Assembly: GCF_022605725.1 (NCBI RefSeq)
Contig: NC_065554.1
Location: 2,003,100 to 2,067,099, forward strand
Length of the DNA: 64,000 bases
Direction of reading: 5' to 3'
DNA from: Anthonomus grandis grandis
Taxonomy: Eukaryota; Arthropoda; Insecta; Coleoptera; Curculionidae
Part shown: positions 33,991-43,594 of the stretch, one piece after another
Position numbering within the stretch: the stretch's first letter is position 1
How the letters are laid out: each line of letters begins with the position of its first letter
Made by a program: the position numbers and the translations under genes
The notes under the pieces: model-generated
What the model saw: only the letters and a program-made list of their open reading frames with translations
The model's database searches: none
Told to the model about the DNA's origin: nothing

Positions 33991-36900
33991 AAAACATACA
34001 ACCATTCTTGTGTGTACCTCTATACAACCATTCTTATCGTTTTTTTATCCATGAGTATTTTTCGCTAATGAATAATACATACTCAATTTTGTTTTGAATA
34101 TTTTTTAATATTTTGCAAATATATTTACGGTAAAGTTTATAATACCTTAATTGTTTTTTTCTCTAAATAATAAAATATATACACTGCAATATATAATTTA
34201 AAAAATGGCTAGTTTGCATAATGCCAAATTACCCTAGTACATACAACATTTTAATAAGAATCGCTAAAGACGATATGAATATATGAAAATGAAGAAGGTT
34301 CTTAGTTCTATTTGCTGGTACAATTTAGCCGTCTGTCTAAATACGAAAATGTACAGACGGGTAATTTCTCCTAAGTTATCATACCATTTAAATTACATCG
34401 GGTCAATAATGACGATAATAATATTTATTAATATAGAGTAATATCTAGTTCGAATACCAACACAAATATAGTTTATTTTGGTGAAAGTTTTTCTATTGGC
34501 AAGAGAAAATATTTTTTTATTTATTTTCTAGTTGATTGCCGTCGATAAACAGAATTTTCAATTAATTATACCCATATTATTAGTGCGTGTAAAATTTCAA
34601 GTGTTAATTTAATATGCAAGTTTATAGCATGAAATGTATGCAAAATATTATTTTGAACAGTTGTTCATAATAAACTTTAGCTTATTAAATATATAATATA
34701 CATATATGCATAAAAAAATAAGTAGCTTCTTTTGCTTCGTAGATTTACCAACACAAAATTTTTGATTCTTGGTCACATATAGGCTTATTTCTAAGCTTAA
34801 CATTAAAGCCTATTATAGCTTATACGTGTAAACCGTTATTCATGTAAGTTTAATAGATTAATTAAATTTTCGCCAGAGGAAGTAAAGAACGCAAAGTAGT
34901 AACGGTTCCTAGAAAAAATTACAAAGCGTGAAGCAAACCAATTTGTATTTTCGACGACAGAGAATAAAGACGAAATAAAATATGTTATGAGATTTTGTAT
35001 TCAATTTAAATACATATTCATAAGGATTAAATAGCTAAATCTTTATGTTAAATATTGACTACTGGAGGTAAACGATATATTTCAATGAACTATTAATATT
35101 AATTTAGTTTTACTAAATTATTACAAATAAATTTCATGTCACTTTATATAAAATGATTTTTTGATAGTAATATTTTTGTAGTTAATTTAATTATCTATAA
35201 ATATGAAAGATTTTTAAAAATAAATTTTTTCTAATGTTAATAAATTATATTGGTGAGGTATATTTTAATAGCGTCCATATTCATAACAAAGTTAAAATCA
35301 AATGAAAACATTTAAACCTTTTTTTAATATATACAAAAATTTGCATTTTCTTAAGGGGAAGTAGTCGTGCATATAGCTGCCGGATCGCTGGCGGCTAATC
35401 TATTTTCGGGATTGGTTACTTTTCGGATCTTAGAAAAATCTTTAAAAATATCTCACAGCCAAAACTAAAGAAGTTTAACATTGGTCAAAGTAGTTCTGAT
35501 TTTTTCCGCTTACATTTCCTATTTTTATTCTTTATCCATTATGCCAATATCTTTTATGGTTTATTATTATTGGCTTCTCTCGACAGTCGCCCAGTAGCGG
35601 TACTCTCTAACTCGATAAACATAGAAATAGACAAGAAAAAATATAGAAAGAAAATATCTTTCTATGCGCGATTAGCACTCGCTAACCTTTTCTCAATGTC
35701 ACTCGGCATCGTTCGGCTTTAGACATTCTTATACTACCCAATCTACAAACATTAGCCTATTTTTATAGCTAATGGGATTTTTCACAGCCCACAATGTCAA
35801 TTACTGAAATCTCATTCGACATTATCGATCTTTTAAGTAATAAGTATGCTTTGTTATTGTTTCTGTTTTTATCCTATATCCATAAGGGAAAAGTTTTCTT
35901 ATAGATTTTTGAAGTAATTTTAGGTATCAATAAGACGGCGAATTTTATGATGGATCCTCCTACTTTTATCTTATTTCTTTCCTAGTGTGTATTTATAATA
36001 GCTTAATTCTTTTTTTTATTTAAATATGTTTACTACTAAATTTATATATTAATATTTGTCTTAAAATAAAGATTTAAGATAATAATATTATTAATTTTGC
36101 CTTAGAAATGGAACAGAAAGAACATACCATTCAATTCAGGATAAAAGGATTATATATATATAGTATTTTCAAAATTTAAGAGTAATAAAACCCATTTTAT
36201 TCCCTTCTGTGGAATCACTGGGAATTTATAAGCTTAATGATCGTTTTAAACCTGAAAAAAGTAGTTAACAAATTATAGTTCACTCAAAGATATACGGTTT
36301 ATCTTTTGACCGCAATAAAACTCTATTTATCTGTTGTAACCAAGTGATTTAAGTAAGTTATTTTTTTGTGGACTTTTATGGTTTAACATTTTCTAATAAA
36401 ATACTATTTTTTATTTAATTAGTAAGTTTCATTTAGAATCACTTTCAAGCCGACCCTATTCCCTTTATCACTTCTTAAAAACGTCGGTCCTTGCACAATG
36501 GGGCTTAATGGTCTAATGTGAGAATATGAGAATTCGTTAATTTTCAAATCTGCTACAAAAACCTCCCCACAACAAAGATAAATACATCTTTTTTTCAATG
36601 TACTAAAAAGAGACAAAAGTAATAGCAAGACCATACAACCTCTTTCTATATTTATATTCAGAAGGTTGCCGACGGCAACCCGAACTCTACTCGATCGAAG
36701 CCAGTTAAGATATATAATAATATATAATAGAAAGAAATTTTCTTTCTATCGAGTTAGAGAGTTCGCTCGCAGATTGATTTCTATCCTAGTCATGACTCTC
36801 CAAATCTTTCCTGATTGAGGACCGGTGACAGTTTACTAAAGTTGAAGATAATCGATCGAATATCGCAAAACACGGTCAAAGGAGGAATATGAGTGTGAGG

Positions 36901-37035
36901 ATGTTGTACTAAATTTCAAATAAATATAAGGTTTTTTAATCTTGTAGACGTCCTTGCCTTCTTTAAAATTCTCATGAGTTTCTGCATTTCATACCTTCAA
37001 GCACTTCTTAAAGGATGGCACAACATATAATTCCT
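33991..37035. other. Long stretch without a recognisable gene
   Basis: AT-rich. A weak inverted similarity links tactctctaactcgata near 35603 with tcgagttagagagttcgc near 36757. Both are next to atagaaagaaa hairpins, so a decayed 1.2-kb element may span 35.6-36.8 kb. Nothing else was recognised. Confidence 0.3.
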
Positions 37036-37213
37036 AAACAAACAAACAAAAAACAATATCACGGTCTCATAAGCAAATTTATTATCAGGCCTAAAAATAA
37101 TTAAAAGGGGTGTTTAAGGCCTGATGATGCCCTGCTTATATAGGGCGAAACACGTATAGCCAATAAAATTTGCTTTTGAGACCGTGACATTGTTTTTTGT
37201 TTGTTTGTTTACA
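37036..37213. repeat. Inverted repeat flanking a hammerhead motif
   Basis: The left arm 37036-37092 holds a caaa-rich tract, cacggtctcat and gcaaattt. The right arm (about 37118-37213) is its inverse and also carries a full hammerhead. The left arm has lost the ribozyme core, keeping only atcaggcct. This repeats the inverted arrangement at 61625-61940. Confidence 0.75.
37118..37161 (+). ncRNA. Hammerhead ribozyme motif (type I), nearly complete
   Basis: CTGATGA at 37121-37127 is followed by stem II GCCCT/AGGGC (37129-37133, 37142-37146), GAAA at 37147-37150, then CACGTATA. GGC (37118-37120) can pair with GCC (37159-37161) as stem I. The expected short stem III would read ACACGTGT; here G has become A, weakening it. 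Animal retroelement hammerheads of this kind have very short stem III and can act as dimers, which is family knowledge. Confidence 0.65.
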
Positions 37214-37650
37214 TTTTGTGTGGCCTCTTGGAAAAAATGCATGAGAATTTTATATATAATTCCTAAGAAAGATTTTTAGAATATATGATAATGTTAATAA
37301 ATAAACCCTTAGAGATATGACGTCTCTGTAATTACATTTTAATTTAATTTTACACTTTTCATGCCTCATTTAAATTACCTATTTTCTTTTCCAAACATAA
37401 ACTAAAATTTTTCAATTACATTAATTACTCAACTACATCAAATAAAAAGTTGATTAACAGTTAATAAAAGATTGATGCCTTAATCATAAACTCAAGATAA
37501 ATAGGCGCCAATCACACATTTGGAATAACGTAATGAAAATAGTCTAATTAGAGCCAACAAAAATTTCTTTTAATACTATTAGCTAATAAAATTAGATTTT
37601 TGTTAGTATTGAGTATATAAGGTCACTTGTAGTTTAAGTTTTAATCTTCT

Positions 37651-37740
37651 CCCGAAGATGCTAAAATCGTTAGGGAAACACGTGTCGAAAATAAAGTAAG
37701 GAGTTTTGCTTAGTTGTAAAACTGTTTTGTGATTTGACCC
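37651..37740 (+). ncRNA. Hammerhead-like motif, core mutated
   Basis: CCGAAGA (37652-37658) stands for CYGANGA with one change in the invariant U. A stem II ctaa/ttag follows, then GAAA at 37675-37678 and ACACGTGTC with a perfect short stem III. Stem I is weak. Downstream, gagttttgctta and gtaaaactgt match the scrap at 25341-25420, showing a dispersed family. Confidence 0.5.
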
Positions 37741-37799
37741 AGACACCAGAGGTTCTTACCATAGGACTATTTTATTATGGGTGGTTATACTTCATTCAA

Positions 37800-38117
37800 A
37801 AGTGTCCGAATTTTTAAATGATTTTATGGAGGAAATTCGGTAGTACAATTTAAGGATTTGTTTTCAATCACATTTGAAGATAATTTTAAATAGGTGGCTT
37901 TGAGTCTTGAGACATTTTTTTGCCTCCAAGATATGTTATAAATGCCACACTAAAGTTCAAAAACCTTCCATCGAAAGAGTCCAAGGTCAAAAACAACCTG
38001 AAGAGGTAGTTTGTAGTGCCATAAAAGTGGATTCAACACGATCAAGTGGAAGTGTTGGAGGGAAACTGGGTATGAATCAAAAGACTGTTACAAGAAAAAA
38101 CATGGGTCCAATTTAAA
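37800..38117 (+). pseudogene. Mariner-like transposase, N-terminal fragment
   Basis: The sequence reads FYGGNSVVQFKDLFSITFED, then after a stop QPEEVVCSAIKVDSTRSSGS and GMNQKTVTRKN. It is clearly homologous to the N-terminal half of the copy at 62364-63435 (FYGGNSAVQCRDLFSVTFE and DSTRSTRSVGEELGI). This half contains the two helix-turn-helix domains that bind the terminal repeats. The DDE half is gone: after NMG the sequence becomes unrelated. A stop replaces the Trp codon before FYGG. Confidence 0.75.
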
Positions 38118-38804
38118 ACTTAACATTTTATTGGTTGGTACAAAAAAGTACTTGTGATGTTTATACTACTCTACTAGATTAGTTTTTCAAAATATAATGT
38201 TAAAAGAAAGAAGCAAAGTTGACAAAAAACCAGACCTGTTTGAAAAAATATTTCTTTACATTTAAGAAACTCGACTTGAACGGTGTCGATATTATAAGGA
38301 GACAAAATTGTGCTATATCCAGCAAACAAATAATCTCCAAAGTAAGTATTTTCCTTTTGAAAAAAATCAATATGAGTTCGTTCAAAATTTCTATTTATTT
38401 TTTGACAAGGTGCTAAAGAGTGAGGGCCTAATAAGGAATAAACCTGATAGTGCTATAATGCCCGATAAACTTCTCTATATCCGAATCTAACAGAGGCCAC
38501 CCAATAACACCTCTAGCCATCATGTGGATCATTCCAATATGTTGGTTATGTAGTCATAATTACTGTAATAATATTGTAACATAGCAGGGCGCAACTGATA
38601 CAAAAAGTGGACGGAAAACAACTGAAGTCATAGGAAGCAGCTTCCTGTAAAAATTAAGTAGACCTAAGTAAGAACGCAATTATTTTAGAACGTTAATACT
38701 TTAAAAACAAGTGACCTTTTAATCAACACAAATTCTAATACGTTTACCGTTTTTCCGAGGAACCACTATAGCAAACCTTATGGGGGCAATATTTTTAATG
38801 TATT
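38118..38804. other. No recognisable gene
   Basis: AT-rich, with short open frames only. No motif was recognised. Confidence 0.3.
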
Positions 38805-39270
38805 TGATGTATTATTTTTACCTATTATTCTAATTTAATTTATATAAATTAATAAGAGCTTATATAAGATAACCTAAATGACTCTGCCTACGTTCACAGA
38901 TCAGAACGATAACTAACCGGTATAGTTATCGTTCTGATTTAATTTCAATTTAATTTTCAGAGTTGACTTGCGATACGAAAATGATTTTGTAAATCATTTT
39001 TTATGTATTGTGTCTAAAAAAAAAATACGAGGGTCTAACCCTACTACTTTCACCGATTTGCTTTTAATTTAATTTTTAGAGTTCATTTGGCATTTCTTAA
39101 ATAATTATTAAAATTTTCTGATGCACTGTGTTTTAAGAAAATACAAGAGTATAACCTTATTACTTTAATCTATTTTTCGAATTAAATTTAAATTTAGTAT
39201 TTAGAGCTTACAACCCAACATCAACAGTTAGAGCAAAAACCGAAATCATTTTTTTTACGTTTTATACATA
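38805..39270. repeat. Satellite-like tandem repeat, left block
   Basis: Degenerate units of roughly 120-150 bp share ttattactttnanc, a tccaatttaattt-like core, and a gagttcatttgg block. The block stops at the mariner-like element starting at 39273 and resumes beyond 41500, so it was one array before insertion. Confidence 0.65.
38900..38938. repeat. Perfect 16-bp hairpin in the satellite
   Basis: The arm atcagaacgataacta (38900-38915) and its exact complement (38923-38938) enclose the 7-base loop accggta. It does not occur in the neighbouring repeat units, so it is a separate small insertion or a local inversion. Confidence 0.8.
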
Positions 39271-39606
39271 TACAGGGTGTTTATTTGAAAACTTCCCACC
39301 ACGGATTTATCGAAAACCACTGTTTAAAGAAAAACGCTGAAATACGTCAAAAGGTTTGTCAACGGGGACAACTTTCTAACCTAAAAATACTTCACCCCCT
39401 TTCACCTATTGCCTCCAGGGTCATCCCCTTAAAAATTTTAAATGGCAAGGGGTGTCGAGTAATAGTTTGTTTAAAAGGTCTTTCGAAGTCTTTTATTTTG
39501 ACGTTTGATTTTTTAAAATCGGTCGATTCGTTTTCGAGAAAATTAGAAAAATCTTTGTTTATCTTAATTTGTTCGAATAGAAAACAAAACATGAAAATAT
39601 CAGTTT

Positions 39607-40613
39607 TTATTTCAATAAGTGGTCAAAATGTTGCCCGTTTTTGGCCAAACAATGATATAGGCGATATTCAAATTCCTGACGGACTTTTTCAAAAACATGT
39701 TGTGGGATATCATGGCAGCTATCGATGATGCATTGACGAAGTTCATCCAAACTTTCAGGTTGGGGAGTAAACACAATATATTTCAAATGACCCCATAGAA
39801 AAAAGTCTAACGGCGTTATATCAGGAGATCCTGGCCTGATAATAGCCTGCTATTCTATAGGCCCCCTTCGCCCTATCCATTTATCTGGAAACTCGTCGTC
39901 CAGCCATTACCGAACGGGAAGAACATAGTGAGGAGGAGCGCCGTCTTGCTGGAAATATATTTTAGCCTCATCAAGTATAGGGTTTCCATTATCATCGATT
40001 TGGTTTTCAATGGATTCAGTGATACGCGGATTGATGGTATTTTCCAACATATTCAAATAAATGTATCCATTTAAATTTCCGTTAATAAATAATGGCCTAA
40101 TCACTTTATTTCCTAAAACGCCTGCCCATACATTAATTTTTTGAGGGTATTGGGTATGCCCTTCTACAAATGCATGAGGATTTTCATTGCTCCAATATCT
40201 ACAGTTACGCTTATTAACAAATCCATTTAGATAAAATGTGCATTCATCTCCGAAGCAGATATTCTTTACATGAATAGTATTATCATTAATTGCTTCAGTA
40301 ATTTTTTGTCATTTTTCACAAAACTCAACTCGCCTATCGAAATCATCTTCGGTTAACTCTTTTTGCGTAATGAAGTATTAGGATTTATTTCAAAATGACC
40401 CAAAACTTCAACTTGAAAGGCTTCATCCAAAATTCGCCGATGGTCACGTTTTTTATTTGCAACAGATCCAGTTTCAGTAAATTTATTAACAAGGTCCAAA
40501 ACATACCTATGCGAAGTTATCTTCTTCGGATGTCTGGCGTTAAACGTGACGGCAGTTTGCCGGGCACCATAAATTAGAATAATTTCCACTCTTTCGGCTA
40601 GTGTGTAAACCAT
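39607..40613 (-). pseudogene. DUF4817/DDE_3 mariner-like transposase, lightly damaged
   Basis: ATG at 40613 starts MVYTLAERVEIILIYGARQ, the DUF4817 domain, followed by VLDLVNKFTETGSVANKK. After a frameshift near 40355 come FGDECTFYLNGF (first Asp), HTQYPQKINVWAGVLGNKV, FQQDGAPPHYVLPVR (second Asp, about 39950) and SPDITPLDFFLWGHLKYIVF (third Asp). The C-terminus LAKNGQHFDHLLK ends at 39607. Length is near 335 residues, full size for the group. Breaks are a stop after VEFCEK, one after LPVR, and an insertion near 39845. The last ~20 codons lie within the left terminal inverted repeat. Confidence 0.9.
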
Positions 40614-40618
40614 TTTGG

Positions 40619-40808
40619 AATGAGTTACTTATTATATTGGGTACTACATCACTTATAGCAAAAATCAATTTAGAAATTTTTATCTCACACGCTCAACAAT
40701 TGAAAAGAAGAAGAAAATATTGAAAAATTGTTGAGCGTGTGAGATAAAAATTTCTAAATTGATTTTTGCTATAAGTGACGTAATACCTAATATAATAAGT
40801 AACTCATT
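40619..40808. mobile_element. Palindromic MITE just upstream of the transposase start
   Basis: Arms of about 80 bp (aatgagttacttattatatt at 40619 and its complement ending at 40808) surround a short A-rich loop. A 13-bp direct repeat aaaccattttgga occurs at 40607-40619, overlapping the transposase ATG, and again at 40841-40853. The repeat may be a trace of the insertion or of local duplication. Confidence 0.75.
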
Positions 40809-41502
40809 ATGAATTCGTCGCAACAATACAGATTTTACTTAAACCATTTTGGAAGTAAAATCTTTAATTCAACAAATAAATTTTCACTCTTCCAAGATTG
40901 TCACAAATGTAACTGACAAATATAAAGTCTTTATTTTCCTTAGCAACTATAAATAAATAAGCAGGTATAACAATAAATACAGTTTGCCTAGGATATCTGT
41001 GTGATGAAAAGAATGCGGAAAAAAATTCAGGTTATTATTTAGTTTTTTCCACGTCTAATCTTTGGAATGACTGTTTATGTTGGTAGTTTCCGTTTTAAAT
41101 TATAAACGAATTGTAGATTTGGCAAACCCTAACGGGCAACATTTTGAACACTTATTGAAATAAAAAATGATATTTTCATGTTTTTGTTTTCTATCTGAAC
41201 AAGTTAAGATAAACAAAGATTTTTCTAATTTTTTCGAAAACGAATCGACCGATTTAAAAAAATCAAACGTCAAAATAAAAAACTTCGAAAGACCTTTTAA
41301 GCAAGCTATTACTTGATACCTCTTGCCATTTAAAATTTTCAAGGGAATGACCCTGGGGGAATGAGGGTTAAAGGGGGTGAAGTAATTTTAGGTTAGAAAG
41401 TTGTCCCCCTTGACAAAATTTTTTACGTATTTCGGCGTTTTTTTTTAAACAGTGGTTTTCGATAAATCTGTCGTAGGAAGTGTTCAAAATGAACACCCTG
41501 CA

Positions 41503-41790
41503 TAGTGTTACGAAAATGCGAGTATTTAACTTTATTACTTTTACCTGTTATTCCAATTTAATTTAAATTAAGCAATAAATCCTTATATAAGATAAATTAA
41601 ATGATTCTTTTTACGTTTTGGACAAAATCAGTGTTACGAAAATACGATAATTAAACCGTTTAGCTATTGTTTCAATTTACTTGCTTGAGTTCATTTGGAA
41701 TACCCTAAATTGTTTTTAATTTTTTTAATGCATTGTTTTCTAAAAAATAGGAGTACTCATTACTATTAAAGATATTTCAGTAAACACTAA
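41503..41790. repeat. Satellite-like tandem repeat, right block
   Basis: About two units continue the left block. The sequence ttattacttttacctgttat and then cttatataagat is nearly the same as at 38811-38870, and gagttcatttgg recurs. Confidence 0.65.
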
Positions 41791-41849
41791 TAATTTTAAG
41801 CTATAATTTATACACGGTATTTATTTAACCTAACAGAGAAAAAAAAAAA

Positions 41850-42310
41850 GAAAGAAAGTTAGAAATGATAGTTTTATCAATCACATATAGAACATCAGAA
41901 ACTATTTTCATTGGAGTTAAACACTTTTTTAATATCTGATGTAAGAGTTTTAACTTATATTCATTAAAATTTGAATTTTGAATATTAAATTCTGATAACA
42001 CAGTAACACTTGTCCCAGTATCTATCTCTATCTCAATCTTTTTAGCTTTTATATATACGGTTTTAAATATAGTAATAGCCTCTGTATTATCTTCATAACC
42101 TTGAGGATACTGTGGGCCAGCGGATAATAATATAACCTTAAAATTGTTTTTATTTCGTTATTCTCTTTAAATGTGATTCTGCTTACCATAGCCATGACAA
42201 TTCCACTTGGATATGTACGGGATATGTAGCTGGTTTGTGATTATATCTACAGCGATACAATGATTATTTTGACTTTTAATTTCATTTTCACTTTATTTTG
42301 ATCTCTGATC
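41850..42310 (-). pseudogene. Gypsy gag zinc knuckle and aspartic protease fragment
   Basis: On the minus strand the sequence near 42255 gives RCRYNHKPAT and, in a shifted frame, CHGCGK-like GYGKQNHI, the remains of a CCHC zinc knuckle. It continues with AGPQYPQGYEDNTEAITIF, then KIEIEIDTGTSVTVLSEFN, whose DTG is the catalytic motif of retroviral-type aspartic proteases. The order gag knuckle then protease is that of Ty3/Gypsy. Frames shift at least twice. RT and integrase are not adjacent. Confidence 0.7.
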
Positions 42311-42587
42311 AGCTAAATTCAAGAAATTGTTTTAACTCTGAAACAAAAGCCTCTATAGTAGCTATACATATCTATATACCTACCGCACTTTTACAAGTCA
42401 TATATTACAAAATAATATTAAATCACATTACAGAAAAAAGCTTATAAATTACAAAACACCTAACGCAGATTTAATAATTATAAAATCATGGTAGTCCTAT
42501 AAAAATATAAAATCAAGTATATCTTTCAAATGACCCAAACATTTATATGACAAATTTCATAAAAACATGCAATATTTATTCGAATGC

Positions 42588-42790
42588 GAAAAGAAGAAAT
42601 CGTATTCCTCTGCAAAACTTTGGAAATGCGTAAACAAGTTACGTAATAAAACAAATAAAAAAAATTAAATTAAGTTGGGACAAAAACAATGATTTTATTA
42701 CAGATATTAAGGAAATTGCAAACCTATTCAATAGCTACTATTGCAATTTAGGTAAAATTATGGCCAACAAAATAAATAATTATATAGTAG
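42588..42790 (+). pseudogene. LINE ORF2 fragment between endonuclease and RT
   Basis: The sequence reads KLWKCVNKLRNKTNKKN and, after a stop and frameshift, NDFITDIKEIANLFNSYYCN and LGKIMANK. This LWxxxNxL...ITDxxEIAxxFNxYF block is typical of the linker before the RT domain in jockey/CR1-type LINEs. No RT motif follows. Confidence 0.6.
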
Positions 42791-43592
42791 AATATGAAAT
42801 ATTTAGAGGTTTTTGGTTCGAATTAGATTAGAAGTTTAACTCTAAAAGAGATCAACAGAAATATCACCAGTTTTAGAATTTTTAATAAATTGATGCTTTC
42901 AAACTAGGATATTCTCTAATTTTTTGAAAATTTTTAAAGATTTTCTAATTTATGATTGTAAAACCATTAATTAAAACTAGTGATAAAAAATTCAGAGATT
43001 GGAGGGACACAAAGTCAATGGTCTCAGATTATGTTTATTTTTTAAAAAACTATTACACGTATTTCGCCCAAGGCCTCAGTAATTTTTTAAATACTATATA
43101 TTATAATTAATAATTCCCGTTTTGAGATTGGGGCTATTTTTATTATAAAATTTTTTTTTTTTAATTTATATGTTATGTTTGAACATATAAATCTAAATAT
43201 AATGTAATCCAGAATTAAGATTTAAGCAACATTTTGATTACTTCTATTAATATTATAAATTGTTTTAAACTCCAGAATTCTAAAGTTTTTAATATTGTCA
43301 ATTTTACGTATTTGTCCCATAATAATTTAATTTAAGCCCTTAAGAATAAAAGCTTGTATGAAAATTAAAAACTGATGTAAAAAATGTTTGAACAAAAAAA
43401 CTCCAAAAAGGTTAAATTATTTTACATTTATGTAACTATTTTTAATAGTGTTATATATATTATATTATAATATTATATTATAATTATAAATATAAATATC
43501 TATCTTTTTTTGAAATCATTTAAAATAAAAATCTAATTCTGAAAGATTTAATTACAATATTTATATAACATAGCATAGTATTTCCTTGGTTG
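42791..43592. other. No recognisable gene
   Basis: Very AT-rich, including simple TA-rich repeats near 43450-43500. No coding signal was seen. Confidence 0.3.
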
Positions 43593-43594
43593 TA

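Larger units (their letters stand above)
39273..41500. mobile_element. Mariner-like element inserted in the satellite array
   Basis: The left end cagggtgtttatttgaaaac at 39273 (after TA) is matched in inverse at the right end 41500. The terminal repeats are about 370-390 bp (39273-39645 and about 41115-41500). The right target base pair is CA instead of TA, probably a mutation. Length is 2228 bp and the transposase is on the minus strand. Confidence 0.9.

Noticed and set aside
35595..36780. A 1.2-kb inverted-repeat element
   Set aside because: Only about 18 bp of convincing inverted similarity; mentioned in the spacer entry but not called.
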